In this document: one piece after another, positions 7,857 to 16,444 of the stretch
Position numbering within the stretch: the first letter of the stretch is position 1
Layout of the letters: every line of letters begins with the position of its first letter
NCBI RefSeq assembly: GCF_000400715.1
Contig: NZ_KE007346.1
Span: 432,728 to 496,727 of the forward strand
Length of the DNA: 64,000 nucleotides
DNA from: Acinetobacter genomosp. 15BJ
Lineage (GTDB): Bacteria; Pseudomonadota; Gammaproteobacteria; Pseudomonadales; Moraxellaceae
Direction: 5' to 3'
Position numbers and translations under genes: made by a program
The notes under the pieces: model-generated
Seen by the model: the letters and a program-made list of their open reading frames with translations, nothing else
Database searches by the model: none
What the model was told of the DNA's origin: nothing

Positions 7857-7891
7857 TCTAACGCTTAGATCAAGTGTTAGATGCTTTTTTT
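7857..7891 (+). terminator. Terminator-like stem-loop with no gene upstream
   Basis: TCTAAC-G-CTT and AAG-T-GTTAGA form an almost perfect stem around AGATC, followed three bases later by seven T residues. On the plus strand only the argO promoter region lies upstream, so it may end a short unannotated transcript. Confidence 0.5.
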
Positions 7892-7988
7892 CCATTAAAA
7901 ATTTACTGTTTGCTATTATCTTTTTTTATTTATAAAAGTCAGTAAAATTAAGATTGTTTTGGTTTGGCTAAATTTTTTTTAAGGTTTG

Positions 7989-8051
7989 ATGCTGAACACA
8001 AAACAAGGTGAAGTATTTTTTGCTGTCGTTGAAAAGGGGTGTTTTGGGTAG
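7989..8051 (+). pseudogene. Truncated ArgP-type LysR regulator, first 20 codons only
   Basis: After an AAGG ribosome site the plus strand encodes MLNTKQGEVFFAVVEKGCFG and stops at TAG. The intact regulator at 9736 begins MLDNKQCEAFFAVAENGSFE, and the roughly 75 bases upstream of both starts are also clearly related. This is therefore the decayed N-terminus of a paralogous regulator, divergent from argO in the usual argP/argO arrangement. The remainder of the gene is gone. Confidence 0.75.
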
Positions 8052-8326
8052 GTTGTTATGAGGCATTCAGAGTAAAGGCTAATGGGTTGTACCTTAGATT
8101 TTAGCTATAGCTTTCTATATCTGAGATGGATATGACTGAATCAGTGTTTAGAGGTCGGGTAATGTAACAAAGCTGCTTAATCTTGTTGTCCGAATTACCC
8201 CCCTTGTTTTTCAATTATTGCCCTTATTTTCAGAATCGTTTTAGATCAAAATTAAAAACAATCGACACAGGAAGTGTTCGAGGCAATATCCAAGCACATA
8301 TTTAAAAATAATGAAGTGAGTCAGGC

Positions 8327-9490
8327 ATGGACCTCAATCATAATATTCAAGGTGTAAACAACCAAATGCTCAACAAAACAAGAAAAGTGATTGCGCTCGG
8401 TTTTGCCACACAAGGCCTTGGCTACGCGACCGTGATGACAGCACTCCCCACAATAAAAGGTCGATTCAGGCTTTCAGATGATCAGTTATCGCTGATTATT
8501 CTTGGGGTATGCATTGCAGCAGCGCTCGGTTCAATTTTAGCTGATCGTATCGCAGTCAAGCTTGGTTCACGACTTGCCGTTGTGACTGGTTTTATTTTTG
8601 AAGCGATAGGAATAGTAATTGCTGCATTTAGTCCAAATGTGATTCTCATGATTGCGAGCTTTTTACTTTATGGGCTTGGACTAGGCTGTTTAGATGCAGC
8701 ACTGAATATGCAAGCAGTTATGATGGAGCAACGGCTTGGTAAAAGTGTATTTGGTGGTTTCTTTGCTTGTTATACCGCGGCTGCATTTTTAGGTGCATTA
8801 ATTATGTCAGCCACTGTTTCAACGGCACTTGGAGCAACGACAGCATTATGGATTGCAGTGGCGATTGCCTTCATCACCTCGCAACTCTCTAGACACTGGT
8901 TATTTCAGCAAAAACAATGCTCAGACATACATCCACAAGAGAAACCTGCAATTCCATATCAACAACTTCTTATTTTTGGGCTGATTATTTTGATTGTGTT
9001 CACTGTCGATTCTGCAATCAGTACATGGAGTTCAATGTATCTCAAAGATGTTTTGGCAAGCTCGGCAACGATTGCTCCTTTAGGGTATGCAGCCTATCAA
9101 ATTGGAATTTTACTCACACGCTTAAGTCTTGATTATTTGCTGCAATTTAAAACAGCGACATGGATTGCTTTGGTCACGCTCCTGATTGGAGCATTTGGGT
9201 GTGTATTGTCTGGAATAAGTCATTCATTAGTGACCGTTATTTTGGGTTTTGCATTGGCTGGTGTTGCTGTAGGCGCTTTGGTTCCACTGACCTATTCTGC
9301 CGTAGGTCGTTTAGATGAAAGTCGACGCGATGAAATTATTGCTCGTGTTAATATTTTTAATTATGGGGGCGCAGTAGCAGGTGCGGTCATCGTTGGGCTG
9401 CTAGCAACGCCTTTTGGTTATACGCCGTCGTTTATCGGTTTGGGATTTGCCTTACTCAGTATTATTTATTTGAGAAAAAGACTGGTTTGA
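8327..9490 (+). CDS. MFS transporter, YbjJ-like
   Basis: A 387-residue major facilitator with about twelve hydrophobic segments. The first half shows GFATQGLGYATVMTALPTIK, the DRIAVKLGSR loop between helices 2 and 3 (motif A-like), and LGCLDAALNMQAVMMEQRLG, which recalls the YbjJ group of inner-membrane transporters. The substrate is unknown. The annotated ATG follows a weak site; the ATG at residue 14 (MLNKTRKV) has an AAGGTG about 11 bases upstream and may be the real start, since homologues usually begin near there. It precedes an ArgP-type regulator on the same strand, which could control it. Confidence 0.75.
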   Translation: MDLNHNIQGVNNQMLNKTRKVIALGFATQGLGYATVMTALPTIKGRFRLSDDQLSLIILGVCIAAALGSILADRIAVKLGSRLAVVTGFIFEAIGIVIAAFSPNVILMIASFLLYGLGLGCLDAALNMQAVMMEQRLGKSVFGGFFACYTAAAFLGALIMSATVSTALGATTALWIAVAIAFITSQLSRHWLFQQKQCSDIHPQEKPAIPYQQLLIFGLIILIVFTVDSAISTWSSMYLKDVLASSATIAPLGYAAYQIGILLTRLSLDYLLQFKTATWIALVTLLIGAFGCVLSGISHSLVTVILGFALAGVAVGALVPLTYSAVGRLDESRRDEIIARVNIFNYGGAVAGAVIVGLLATPFGYTPSFIGLGFALLSIIYLRKRLV

Positions 9491-9735
9491 TCTACATCAA
9501 CCAGACAGAGGCATTTTGTGATGGTCTTAATCAGAAGTCATCAACAACGGCATTAGAAAATCTAGTGACGCCAAGATAAATCAGAATTGTGCCTGAGGGT
9601 ACGCAGATTCATTGCCGAACAGAATTGGAGATTTTTTCAGATAGAAGATTGACTGGTTATGATCATCTTTTTTTATTTTTAAAATTTAGTAAGATTAATG
9701 TTATTTTGATTTTCCTAAAATTTTTTAAGGTATTT

Positions 9736-10623
9736 ATGCTGGACAATAAACAATGTGAAGCCTTCTTTGCAGTTGCTGAAAATGGAAGTTTCGAACAGGC
9801 AGGCGTGAAGCTTTATATTACTGCTTCAGCAGTAACATTGAGGGTGCAGGCACTGGAAAAGGAATTGGGTCAATTATTGCTGATTCGTGGTCGCCCCTGT
9901 GCACTCACGCAAGCGGGTCAGCAATTGTTTGAACATTTGCAGCATATAAAACGTTTAGAACAAAATTTATTACACGGCTTGACGGGTGCTGGAGAGTCAC
10001 ATTTTTTTAAGACCGTGATCGGCTCAAATGAGGACTCATTGGCGACATGGTTACTTCCTGCATTAAAGGATGTGTTACTGAAAGAAAAGATTGTGATTGA
10101 GCTGAGAACGGATGACCAGTCTCATACCTATTCATTGTTAGAAAAGGGTACGGTGAGTGCTTGTATTTCGATCGAAGATCAACCCATGCGCGGTTGCCGT
10201 GCGCAATATTTAGGTTTGATGCGTTATCAAATGATGGCGACAGCGCAATTTAGACAGAAATGGTTTGCTGAAGGTGTTCATCGAGAAACTTTACGTGCTG
10301 CACCAGCGATTATATTTAATGAAAAAGATCGCATGCATTTTGATCTTCTTGAAAAAAACTATGGATTGATGAAAGGTACTTATCCTTGTCACTTAATTCC
10401 ATCGTCAGAGTCTTTTGTGACCGCAATTAAATTGGGGTTAGGTTATGGCATGGTGCCTGAGCTGCAAATGAATATTGAAAATAAAGCAGAAGTATTGGTT
10501 GGATTATTGCCTGATCTTAGCGTTGATATTCCACTGTATTGGCATCATTGGGATCAACAATCAAAGCCATTACAGCTTTTAACTGAGCATATTGTCAATC
10601 ACGCTCGATTAATTTTGGCCTGA
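9736..10623 (+). CDS. argP: LysR-family regulator, ArgP/LysG type
   Basis: A 295-residue LysR-type activator. The N-terminal winged helix reads EAFFAVAENGSFEQAGVKL, then TASAVTLRVQALEKELGQLL and RGRPCALTQAGQQL. The RPCxxTxAG signature is specific to the ArgP (IciA) branch, which senses lysine or arginine and activates argO/lysE. I chose the ATG at 9736-9738, with TAAGG eight bases upstream and homology starting there, over the long in-frame GTG extension from 9589. It probably controls the argO homologue about 2 kb away and perhaps the MFS gene before it. Confidence 0.85.
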   Translation: MLDNKQCEAFFAVAENGSFEQAGVKLYITASAVTLRVQALEKELGQLLLIRGRPCALTQAGQQLFEHLQHIKRLEQNLLHGLTGAGESHFFKTVIGSNEDSLATWLLPALKDVLLKEKIVIELRTDDQSHTYSLLEKGTVSACISIEDQPMRGCRAQYLGLMRYQMMATAQFRQKWFAEGVHRETLRAAPAIIFNEKDRMHFDLLEKNYGLMKGTYPCHLIPSSESFVTAIKLGLGYGMVPELQMNIENKAEVLVGLLPDLSVDIPLYWHHWDQQSKPLQLLTEHIVNHARLILA

Positions 10624-10794
10624 GATGAGAGAATAACAATAAAAAATTATTATATCGTGTATTGCATAAGCATTTTAACTGCATGTAGTTAACACTGCTT
10701 CTAAATCATTTCATTAGCATAATAAAACCTAATAAACTTTTAGAAGCAATGTCGAAACTAAATCAAGTCTGAATATTTTATTGGACGACAAAGA

Positions 10795-11130
10795 TTAGAA
10801 AATCCTAGAACTTCCAATATATTGTTTAGAGACATTATTTAAGGCGATTAATATACGGCTAGCATCTTTCGTGCTTAATGCTTCATTCAGCTCATGCATA
10901 TAAGCTACAATTTGTTCTTTTACTTTATCTGCGAAAACTGGCGTGACAGCTTGATCTTCATAGAGTAGGACATAGTTTTTTGCAAAACCATAAATGAGAA
11001 ATAAAGCGTTGTATTCAAGCGGGTGCTCAGCAGCAACAATAGCTTGTTCACATTGATTTTTTAATTGTTGGTAGGCGTCCGTTCCATTTGGAAGAGTTTG
11101 AAACGTTTCAAATATAGATTGGAAATTCAT
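10795..11130 (-). CDS. Hypothetical protein, 111 residues
   Basis: I do not recognise a family. The protein is soluble, without signal or membrane segment, and predicted helical, with a C-terminal half reading VKEQIVAYMHELNEALST and ALNNVSKQYIG. The start ATG is clear but the ribosome site is weak. Codon use matches the neighbours, so it is probably a real gene. It is transcribed alone, convergent with argP. Confidence 0.6.
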   Translation of the reverse strand: MNFQSIFETFQTLPNGTDAYQQLKNQCEQAIVAAEHPLEYNALFLIYGFAKNYVLLYEDQAVTPVFADKVKEQIVAYMHELNEALSTKDASRILIALNNVSKQYIGSSRIF

Positions 11131-11435
11131 TTGAATTACTCGCTCAAAAAGAAAATCTACAGATGATTGAACTAAAAATCAAGAAAAATTTATTATTTTT
11201 TATGATTAATTATTTATGTAATGATTCAGGTTATTTTTTTAGATAGTTAAATGTTTTATTGGCAGATTTAGTTTTATATCTCTACAAAAGTTGAATATAG
11301 CGGTGGTATCACAGATTTATTTAATTTTTTTTACATTTCCGATACTAGTCATATACATGCTGTACAAATCAAAAAAGACCTTAATATGGGAAAATGGTAA
11401 CAATTATTTGATTTTGATCGTTTTAGGTGATAGTT
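11131..11435. other. AT-rich intergenic region, nothing recognised
   Basis: This roughly 300-base stretch lies between divergent genes and must carry both promoters. An open frame at 11291-11521 overlaps the lipoprotein gene, has no ribosome site and looks spurious. Confidence 0.5.
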
Positions 11436-11840
11436 GTGAAGAATATTTTATTACCCGCGATTTTGGTATTGGGTTTGGTTGGTTGTACTTCGATCACGAC
11501 TATGTCTCCTGCTCAATTTAACCAACTCAGTACAACACAGATTCCATTCTCAGGAAATTGGACGGGTGAAGCGGGTACTGCATCAGTCGCGTTAAGCCTG
11601 AACCGTCAAGGTAGTGGCATGCTGTGTATGGATGACCGTAAGGAAGTCATGTCTTATCAGGTAAAGTTGGTTGATAACACCCTATACAGTGATAAAGGGG
11701 TCAAGTTTAAAGTCAAAGCGTTGAATAACAGCAAGGCCAACATTCACATGAGTTTATTGGGGTTAGGGGTGAATCTTGATCTGAATAAAGATGATTCGTT
11801 AAAGAATGCCACTGTAAGTTGTAAGCAAGCCCTAAATTAA
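11436..11840 (+). CDS. Small lipoprotein of unknown function
   Basis: About 134 residues beginning (M)KNILLPAILVLGLVGCTS, a lipoprotein signal with lipobox LVGC. The GTG at 11436 is favoured because a TTTAGG ribosome site lies about eight bases upstream; an earlier in-frame GTG at 11427 overlaps that site. The mature part is Ser/Asn/Gly-rich, with a segment FSGNWTGEAGTASVALSL resembling a beta-strand barrel or META-like fold, and two Cys residues that could pair. Role unknown; probably anchored in the outer membrane. Confidence 0.7.
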   Translation: MKNILLPAILVLGLVGCTSITTMSPAQFNQLSTTQIPFSGNWTGEAGTASVALSLNRQGSGMLCMDDRKEVMSYQVKLVDNTLYSDKGVKFKVKALNNSKANIHMSLLGLGVNLDLNKDDSLKNATVSCKQALN

Positions 11841-11864
11841 TTTTGTATTGCGATTCTAAACCTT

Positions 11865-11880
11865 GCCTGTGATTGCAGGC
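11865..11880 (+). terminator. Short stem-loop after the lipoprotein gene
   Basis: GCCTG and CAGGC pair around TGATTG; it is followed by ATTTAAAATTTT rather than a clean T run. This is a weak terminator candidate. Confidence 0.4.
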
Positions 11881-11913
11881 ATTTAAAATTTTCCGCAGAT
11901 TAAAGAGACCGTT

Positions 11914-12537
11914 ATGTTTTCTCCTTATATTCATGCGTTTGCATTATTTTTCTCATTGCTCAATCCCTTCCTGATGAGTGTTTACATGGTCGGGATGATC
12001 CGTAATACCGATGCAAAGGTATTTAGTAAAGCCTTGATACAGGGGAGTTTGATCGCCTTTGGGGTGTTTATTCTATTTGCCTGGGGCGGTGAGAATATTT
12101 TTAGTCGCTATTTGAATGTTCGTTTCGAGTCTTTTCAAATTTTTGGTGGCTTAATTTTCTTGGTGATTGGTTACCGTTATGTATTCCAAGGTGCGGAAAC
12201 GATCGGAGAAATGCGTGGTGCGCCTGAGCATTTGGCCGGTACCATCGCAATGCCATTTATGATCGGTCCAGGCACAATTAGTGCGGCGGTAGTGACAGGG
12301 GTAAGTGTACCTTTTACGGGTGCAATGGCTGTTATTGCAATTACCTTAATTTTAACCTGTAGTATTTTGATCCTGATGAAGTTTGGTCATGATCATTTAC
12401 GCTATAAACATGCAAAATATATCGATCGCTATTTTGATATTGTTGGACGTTTATCTGCTTTACTGATTGGCACGATTGCAATTGATATGATTGTAAACGG
12501 TATCATTGGGCTGATTCGTTCGGCCAATCTGAGTTGA
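11914..12537 (+). CDS. MarC-family (UPF0056) integral membrane protein
   Basis: A 207-residue inner-membrane protein with six predicted helices. The family is recognised from SLLNPFLMSVYMVGMI near the N-terminus, the central MPFMIGPGTISAAVV segment (GPGT motif) and the C-terminal GTIAIDMIVNGI helix. MarC proteins were named for proximity to the mar locus but have no proven transport role. It follows the lipoprotein gene by 73 bases on the same strand with a weak hairpin between. Confidence 0.85.
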   Translation: MFSPYIHAFALFFSLLNPFLMSVYMVGMIRNTDAKVFSKALIQGSLIAFGVFILFAWGGENIFSRYLNVRFESFQIFGGLIFLVIGYRYVFQGAETIGEMRGAPEHLAGTIAMPFMIGPGTISAAVVTGVSVPFTGAMAVIAITLILTCSILILMKFGHDHLRYKHAKYIDRYFDIVGRLSALLIGTIAIDMIVNGIIGLIRSANLS

Positions 12538-12560
12538 ATGGCATAAAGCCCAGATTTTCT

Positions 12561-12628
12561 CATTTCAAGTATTTTGTCCAAGTATTCTCTTTCTTTTGCA
12601 AAGGTACTGAATCAAAATACTTGAGATG
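12561..12628. repeat. 16-bp inverted repeat pair flanking 36 bases
   Basis: CATTTCAAGTATTTTG (12561-12576) and CAAAATACTTGAGATG (12613-12628) are complementary at 15 of 16 positions. The pair lies between marC and the thioesterase gene. It could be a long hairpin acting as a 3' end or the remnant of a miniature element. Confidence 0.5.
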
Positions 12629-12753
12629 TCATTATTTTGAATTAAACAATAACAAGATCATAAAAAGAATTGATGATGTTTTATTGCTTTACACATACTT
12701 TTAGGCTCATGAATGAACGATAATAAAGACGTTGTATTTCTCAATGAGCTCTC

Positions 12754-13272
12754 ATGTATCAATTAGATCAAGCAAACCAAGCACCTGATGACCAGTCAGA
12801 GTTGACGATGACGGTTTTAATGACACCTGATATGGCCAACTTTTCAGGTAATGTTCATGGTGGAACTATTCTCAAGTTGCTCGATCAAGTCGCCTATGCG
12901 TGTGCCAGTCGATATTCAGGTAGCTATGTAGTCACAATGTCGGTTGATCGCGTCAATTTTAAAGAACCCATTTATGTAGGTGAGTTGGTGACTTTTCTTG
13001 CCAGTGTGAATCATGTCGGCCGTACTTCAATGGAAATCGGCATTCGTGTTGAAGCACAGAATATTCAGAAACGAACTATTCGGCACACCAATACTTGTTA
13101 TTTCACCATGGTTGCCGTGGATGAACAGCGTAAGCCAAAAGAAGTACCACAGCTAAACCTAGATACAGAATGGAAGCGTTGTCGTTTTGAAGCCGCAGAG
13201 CAACGTAAGGCGATACGTTTGCAAGAAGTTCATCAACCTTCATGCAGTGTTTTTAAGAAAACGACATCGTAG
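12754..13272 (+). CDS. Acyl-CoA thioesterase, hotdog fold (YciA/BACH type)
   Basis: A 172-residue cytoplasmic hotdog-fold thioesterase that hydrolyses acyl-CoA to free acid and CoA. The core reads LMTPDMANFSGNVHGGTILK then LLDQVAYACASRYSG, with the conserved Asn/His-Gly-Gly before the hotdog helix and the Asp of LLDQVAY at the active site. The MSVDRVNFKEPIYVGE strand and HTNTCYFTMVAVD are typical of the acyl-CoA hydrolase subfamily. Single-domain length fits YciA-like enzymes with a C-terminal extension. It is transcribed alone. Confidence 0.85.
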   Translation: MYQLDQANQAPDDQSELTMTVLMTPDMANFSGNVHGGTILKLLDQVAYACASRYSGSYVVTMSVDRVNFKEPIYVGELVTFLASVNHVGRTSMEIGIRVEAQNIQKRTIRHTNTCYFTMVAVDEQRKPKEVPQLNLDTEWKRCRFEAAEQRKAIRLQEVHQPSCSVFKKTTS

Positions 13273-13304
13273 TCAGTTTTTAATATAGTGCTGATGCAAA
13301 AATA

Positions 13305-13339
13305 AAAGATCGAACCGCAGCATGGTTCGATCTTTTTTT
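13305..13339. terminator. Rho-independent terminator
   Basis: AAAGATCGAACC and GGTTCGATCTTT pair around GCAGCAT, followed by a T run. It ends the thioesterase transcript and could also serve the convergent small gene at 13413. Confidence 0.9.
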
Positions 13340-13412
13340 ACATTTGTAATGAAATAAAATTTAAATCATTACAAATGTTGGTCTAAAGGTCTGGAGGAAC
13401 CTTGAGATCTGA

Positions 13413-13610
13413 TTAGTTTGTTGGTGCAGGTGTAGACGCAGGTGCTTCAGTTGTTGTCGCATCAGCAGCAGGTTGACCTTGAGTTTCAGGCTGTTCCTGA
13501 GTTGAAACAACAACTCTTTCTTCAGTTTGTTGTTCATTTGCAGGCGCTGCAAATGTAGACGCTGCTGCAAGAGTAATTGTTGTTGCAAGAAGAGTTTTGA
13601 TAAGTTTCAT
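13413..13610 (-). CDS. Small exported Ala/Gln/Thr/Pro-rich peptide
   Basis: A 65-residue protein starting MKLIKTLLATTITLAAASTF with a clear Sec signal peptide, cleaved after AFA-type sequence at about residue 21. The mature 44 residues are low-complexity (Gln, Glu, Thr, Ala, Pro), with no Cys. I chose the second ATG because AAGGA lies eight bases before it; a first ATG three codons earlier overlaps that site. Function unknown; such peptides are common in the Acinetobacter envelope. Confidence 0.65.
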   Translation of the reverse strand: MKLIKTLLATTITLAAASTFAAPANEQQTEERVVVSTQEQPETQGQPAADATTTEAPASTPAPTN

Positions 13611-14084
13611 GTTTGGCATCCTTAATTAATTAAATATCAACCTCAATACGATGATTCGGTTAATCCAAATCTCAATTTCGGCATGAGGTTCATGCTATGT
13701 GCCAAACTTAGTTGCGGCAATATTCTTAACAATCTATTACGTCTATCTTAACAATATGAAATATTGAATCGCCTTATGTAGTTGCTATGTAAAACATCAT
13801 GAAGAAATTAAGGATTAAAATGTATGTAAATATGTTTTTGTGATTAAAAAATAATCTATTATTTTACGTGTTTTAAACACTAGCCTTAGTTTTATAAAAA
13901 GTTATTAATTGAATAAACCATTTATATCTTATTTTTAAATAAGAATTTTAGATTTCATGTGTGATGAATATCTCCTTATTGTTATTTAATAGCTTTTGAG
14001 TCTAATTATAGGGCAAATCATTCTTTATTTTATTTCATCAATTTTTCGCTTTAGAATGAAATAAATTTTCAATGCGAGTCGATC
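13611..14084. other. 474-base AT-rich intergenic region
   Basis: It lies between the divergent small peptide and CobW genes and contains only AT-rich sequence that must hold their promoters. I found no Zur-like palindrome clear enough to report, no RNA gene and no small gene with a ribosome site. Confidence 0.5.
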
Positions 14085-15119
14085 GTGAAGGTTATTGCTC
14101 CCAAAACAGTTCCCACTCATATTATTTCTGGCTTTTTAGGGGCAGGTAAGACCACATTATTGCAGCATTTACTCACTCAAAAACCTGAGCATGAAGTTTG
14201 GGCGATTCTGATGAATGAGTTTGGGCAAATTGGGGTTGACCAACAACTGATTACCCAGCAGCAAGGTTATGCGGTGAAAGAGCTGTTAGGTGGTTGTTTG
14301 TGTTGTAGCAGTCAATTGCCGATGCAGATTGCACTTTCTCGCTTACTCACTGAAAGCAAACCTGATCGATTGTTTATTGAACCAACGGGTTTAGGGCATC
14401 CAGCACAATTATTGGAGCAATTGACTGAACCGCATTGGCAAACGAGTTTGGCAATGCGTGCTTTGGTGATTGTTGTAGATGGAAGTCGTCTACATGATCA
14501 GGATTGGGTCAAACAGAATTTATATACCGATCAATTAAAAGTGGCTCAAATTGTGGTGTTGTCGCATATCGACTGTATGACAGCAGCAGATCATCAAGCC
14601 TATGTGGCTTTAAAACAAGAATATGAAACCTATGTCCAGTATTGGATTGAAGCTGAAAATGGGCAGGTGGATATTCAGCAATTGGATATTCAGCAGCAAC
14701 CATTACAACGTAAGATCCAACCCTTATTAAGATTGCAGCAAAAACAAGCTGTTGAACAGATACCAGAAATAAAGCAGCTCCCTTATCATTATGTTGAATC
14801 GGCTCAAGGCTATACGGTCGCGGGTTGGAAATTACCGAAACGCTGGCAATTTAATTTTCATGATTTATTAGATGTGTTGTGTGCGCAACAAGACTGGGTA
14901 CGAATTAAAGGAATTTTTAATACTGATCAAGGTTGGAAAAGTTTTAATTTTAATCCGCAGCAGTTTAACTATAAGTCAGCCGAGGAGAGCATCGATAATC
15001 GCATTGAAGTCATTTGTCAGTCAACACGTGACTGGTTGGCTTTTGAAACACAATTATTGCAGTGCCGTATCGATCCGATTGATGATCAACATGATCAAAT
15101 CGCACATGCTTCTCGGTAA
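14085..15119 (+). CDS. CobW-family G3E GTPase, putative metallochaperone
   Basis: A 344-residue COG0523 protein. It begins with a GTG and shows Walker A GFLGAGKTT (residues 16-24), the metal-binding GGCLCC motif (Cys 71, 73, 74), the EPTGLGHP switch and an LSHID base motif. The C-terminal CobW_C region (VRIKGIF, RDWLAFETQLL) is present. Members deliver zinc or other metals using GTP hydrolysis, and the CxCC motif supports a zinc role. The gene is followed after 54 bases by yaeQ on the same strand. No operator was recognised, so metal control is not shown. Confidence 0.85.
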   Translation: MKVIAPKTVPTHIISGFLGAGKTTLLQHLLTQKPEHEVWAILMNEFGQIGVDQQLITQQQGYAVKELLGGCLCCSSQLPMQIALSRLLTESKPDRLFIEPTGLGHPAQLLEQLTEPHWQTSLAMRALVIVVDGSRLHDQDWVKQNLYTDQLKVAQIVVLSHIDCMTAADHQAYVALKQEYETYVQYWIEAENGQVDIQQLDIQQQPLQRKIQPLLRLQQKQAVEQIPEIKQLPYHYVESAQGYTVAGWKLPKRWQFNFHDLLDVLCAQQDWVRIKGIFNTDQGWKSFNFNPQQFNYKSAEESIDNRIEVICQSTRDWLAFETQLLQCRIDPIDDQHDQIAHASR

Positions 15120-15173
15120 AATAGAGTATGCTTAGCGCCAAATTTGAGAACACTGTATTTAAGAGTTTAGTTT

Positions 15174-15704
15174 ATGGCGTTAAAAGCAACAATATATAAG
15201 GCAGACCTCAATATTGCCAATATGGATGAGCATATCTATGCAGATTATCAGCTCACGCTTGCTCAGCATCCTTCTGAAACCATTGAACGTTTAATGGTTC
15301 GTATTTTGGCTTATGCGCGTTTTGCCGATGAACGTTTAGAATTCACCAAAGACTTATTTGAAACAGATGAGCCAGCGCTATGGCAAAAAGACCTGACTGG
15401 ACTGTTAGAGAAATGGATCGAAGTGGGTTGTCCATCTGAAGATAAAGTGAAAAAGGCCAGTGCACGTTGTAAGAATGTTGCTGTGGTGACCTATGGTTCT
15501 CAGTCAGATGATTGGTGGCAGAAAAATACTAAGATTAAAACCTTGAGCAATGTGCAAGTGTGGCAATTGGACCCACAAACTACGCAGGCACTTGAGGGTT
15601 TATGCGAACGTACCATGCAATTGCAGTTGAATATTATGGATGGTGAATGGACTTTGTTAAGCGATAAAGGTCAAGTCGACATTCAGTGGCAACAATTGCA
15701 ATAA
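15174..15704 (+). CDS. yaeQ: YaeQ family protein
   Basis: A 176-residue cytoplasmic protein of the YaeQ family, a PD-(D/E)XK nuclease-like fold of unproven function, once linked to RfaH suppression. Family features are the start MALKATIYKADLNIANMD, the HPSETIERLMVRILAYA helix, the ETDEPALWQKDL segment carrying the conserved acidic residues, and WIEVGCPSEDKVKKAS. Length is as usual (about 180). It is probably in one transcript with the downstream FKBP gene, 30 bases away. Confidence 0.9.
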   Translation: MALKATIYKADLNIANMDEHIYADYQLTLAQHPSETIERLMVRILAYARFADERLEFTKDLFETDEPALWQKDLTGLLEKWIEVGCPSEDKVKKASARCKNVAVVTYGSQSDDWWQKNTKIKTLSNVQVWQLDPQTTQALEGLCERTMQLQLNIMDGEWTLLSDKGQVDIQWQQLQ

Positions 15705-15734
15705 TTTTAGTTTGAGTGATGTGGAGAGATAGAA

Positions 15735-16076
15735 ATGAGCGCGGAATTAGAAATTATTGACTTGAAAGTAGGTGAAGGCAAAGAAGCGGTTCGTGGTGCT
15801 TTGATCACGACTCATTATACCGGTTGGTTGGAAGATGGAACCAAGTTTGACTCGTCTTTAGATCGTGGCAACTACTTTGAAACCGTGATTGGTACAGGTC
15901 GTGTGATTAAAGGTTGGGATCAGGGTATTATGGGCATGCGTGTAGGTGGAAAGCGTAAGCTGATTGTGCCTGCACATTTGGCCTATGGTTCACGTAAAAT
16001 GGGCAAGATCATTCCAGCCAATGCCAATCTGACTTTTGAAATTGAACTATTTGACGTAAAAACACGCGACGAATAA
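15735..16076 (+). CDS. FKBP-type peptidyl-prolyl isomerase
   Basis: A 113-residue single-domain FKBP12-like protein without signal peptide, so cytoplasmic. It catalyses cis-trans isomerisation of prolyl bonds. Conserved pocket residues are visible in VRGALITTHYTGWLEDGTKF, then the FDSS turn, VIKGWDQGIMGMRVGGKRKL and IPAHLAYG-like VPAHLAYGSR, ending NLTFEIELFDV. A GGAGAG ribosome site precedes the ATG. It lies 30 bases after yaeQ. Confidence 0.92.
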   Translation: MSAELEIIDLKVGEGKEAVRGALITTHYTGWLEDGTKFDSSLDRGNYFETVIGTGRVIKGWDQGIMGMRVGGKRKLIVPAHLAYGSRKMGKIIPANANLTFEIELFDVKTRDE

Positions 16077-16444
16077 CCAGTTTTGATTGAGTAAATTGCA
16101 GCGGTTTGGTTTATTTTTAGACTAAATCGCTTTAAAATCATAAAGATAAAATAATATTGATAATTGTATAATAAGATTTTGATTTTAAAAACATTTCTTT
16201 CATCTGAATTTTATTACAGCCCAAGAAAAATATATTGATTCTGTATACAGTCCTGTATATCTTTGAGTTAAAAGAGCAATTTTTCTATGGCCCTTATTGT
16301 TAAAGCATAAATCTGTATTTTCAGGGTATGAAATATTGTGCTTCAGGTGACTCAAAGTTGATGGGGGTAAGTCAGCTATAGTTCATCAATGATAAAAAAT
16401 GTCGCAAAAAGTAATGATAAGAATTTGAGTGAGTAGAGGTCGAT
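16077..16444. other. 368-base intergenic region
   Basis: Apart from the stem-loop at 16100-16131 I see only AT-rich sequence. In particular there is no trace of a pgaA gene here or at 16847-17101. A GAGTAGAGGT ribosome-like site precedes the next gene. Confidence 0.55.
16100..16131 (+). terminator. Stem-loop after the FKBP gene
   Basis: AGCGGTTTGGTTTA pairs with TAGACTAAATCGCT with two mismatches and is followed by TTTAAAA. It is a probable but imperfect terminator. Confidence 0.5.

Larger units (their letters stand above)
7773..8326. other. 554-base intergenic region with regulator stub and hairpins
   Basis: Apart from the stem-loop at 7857-7891 and the LysR stub at 7989-8051, this region holds a possible long hairpin (GGGTAAT at 8157-8163 pairing with ATTACCC at 8194-8200) just upstream of the MFS gene. 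I see no further gene. It looks like the decayed remains of a deleted regulator gene. Confidence 0.5.

Noticed and set aside
7773..7990. Lysine riboswitch before argO
   Set aside because: No L-box core motifs are recognisable. The only structured element is the plus-strand hairpin with T run.
9589..9735. N-terminal extension of the ArgP-type regulator
   Set aside because: Translation is not conserved-looking, begins at a GTG without ribosome site and lies over the promoter; homology and AAGG support the ATG at 9736.
11291..11521. 76-codon frame before the lipoprotein gene
   Set aside because: It overlaps the lipoprotein gene in another frame, has no ribosome site, and the overlapping lipoprotein has a clear signal and lipobox.
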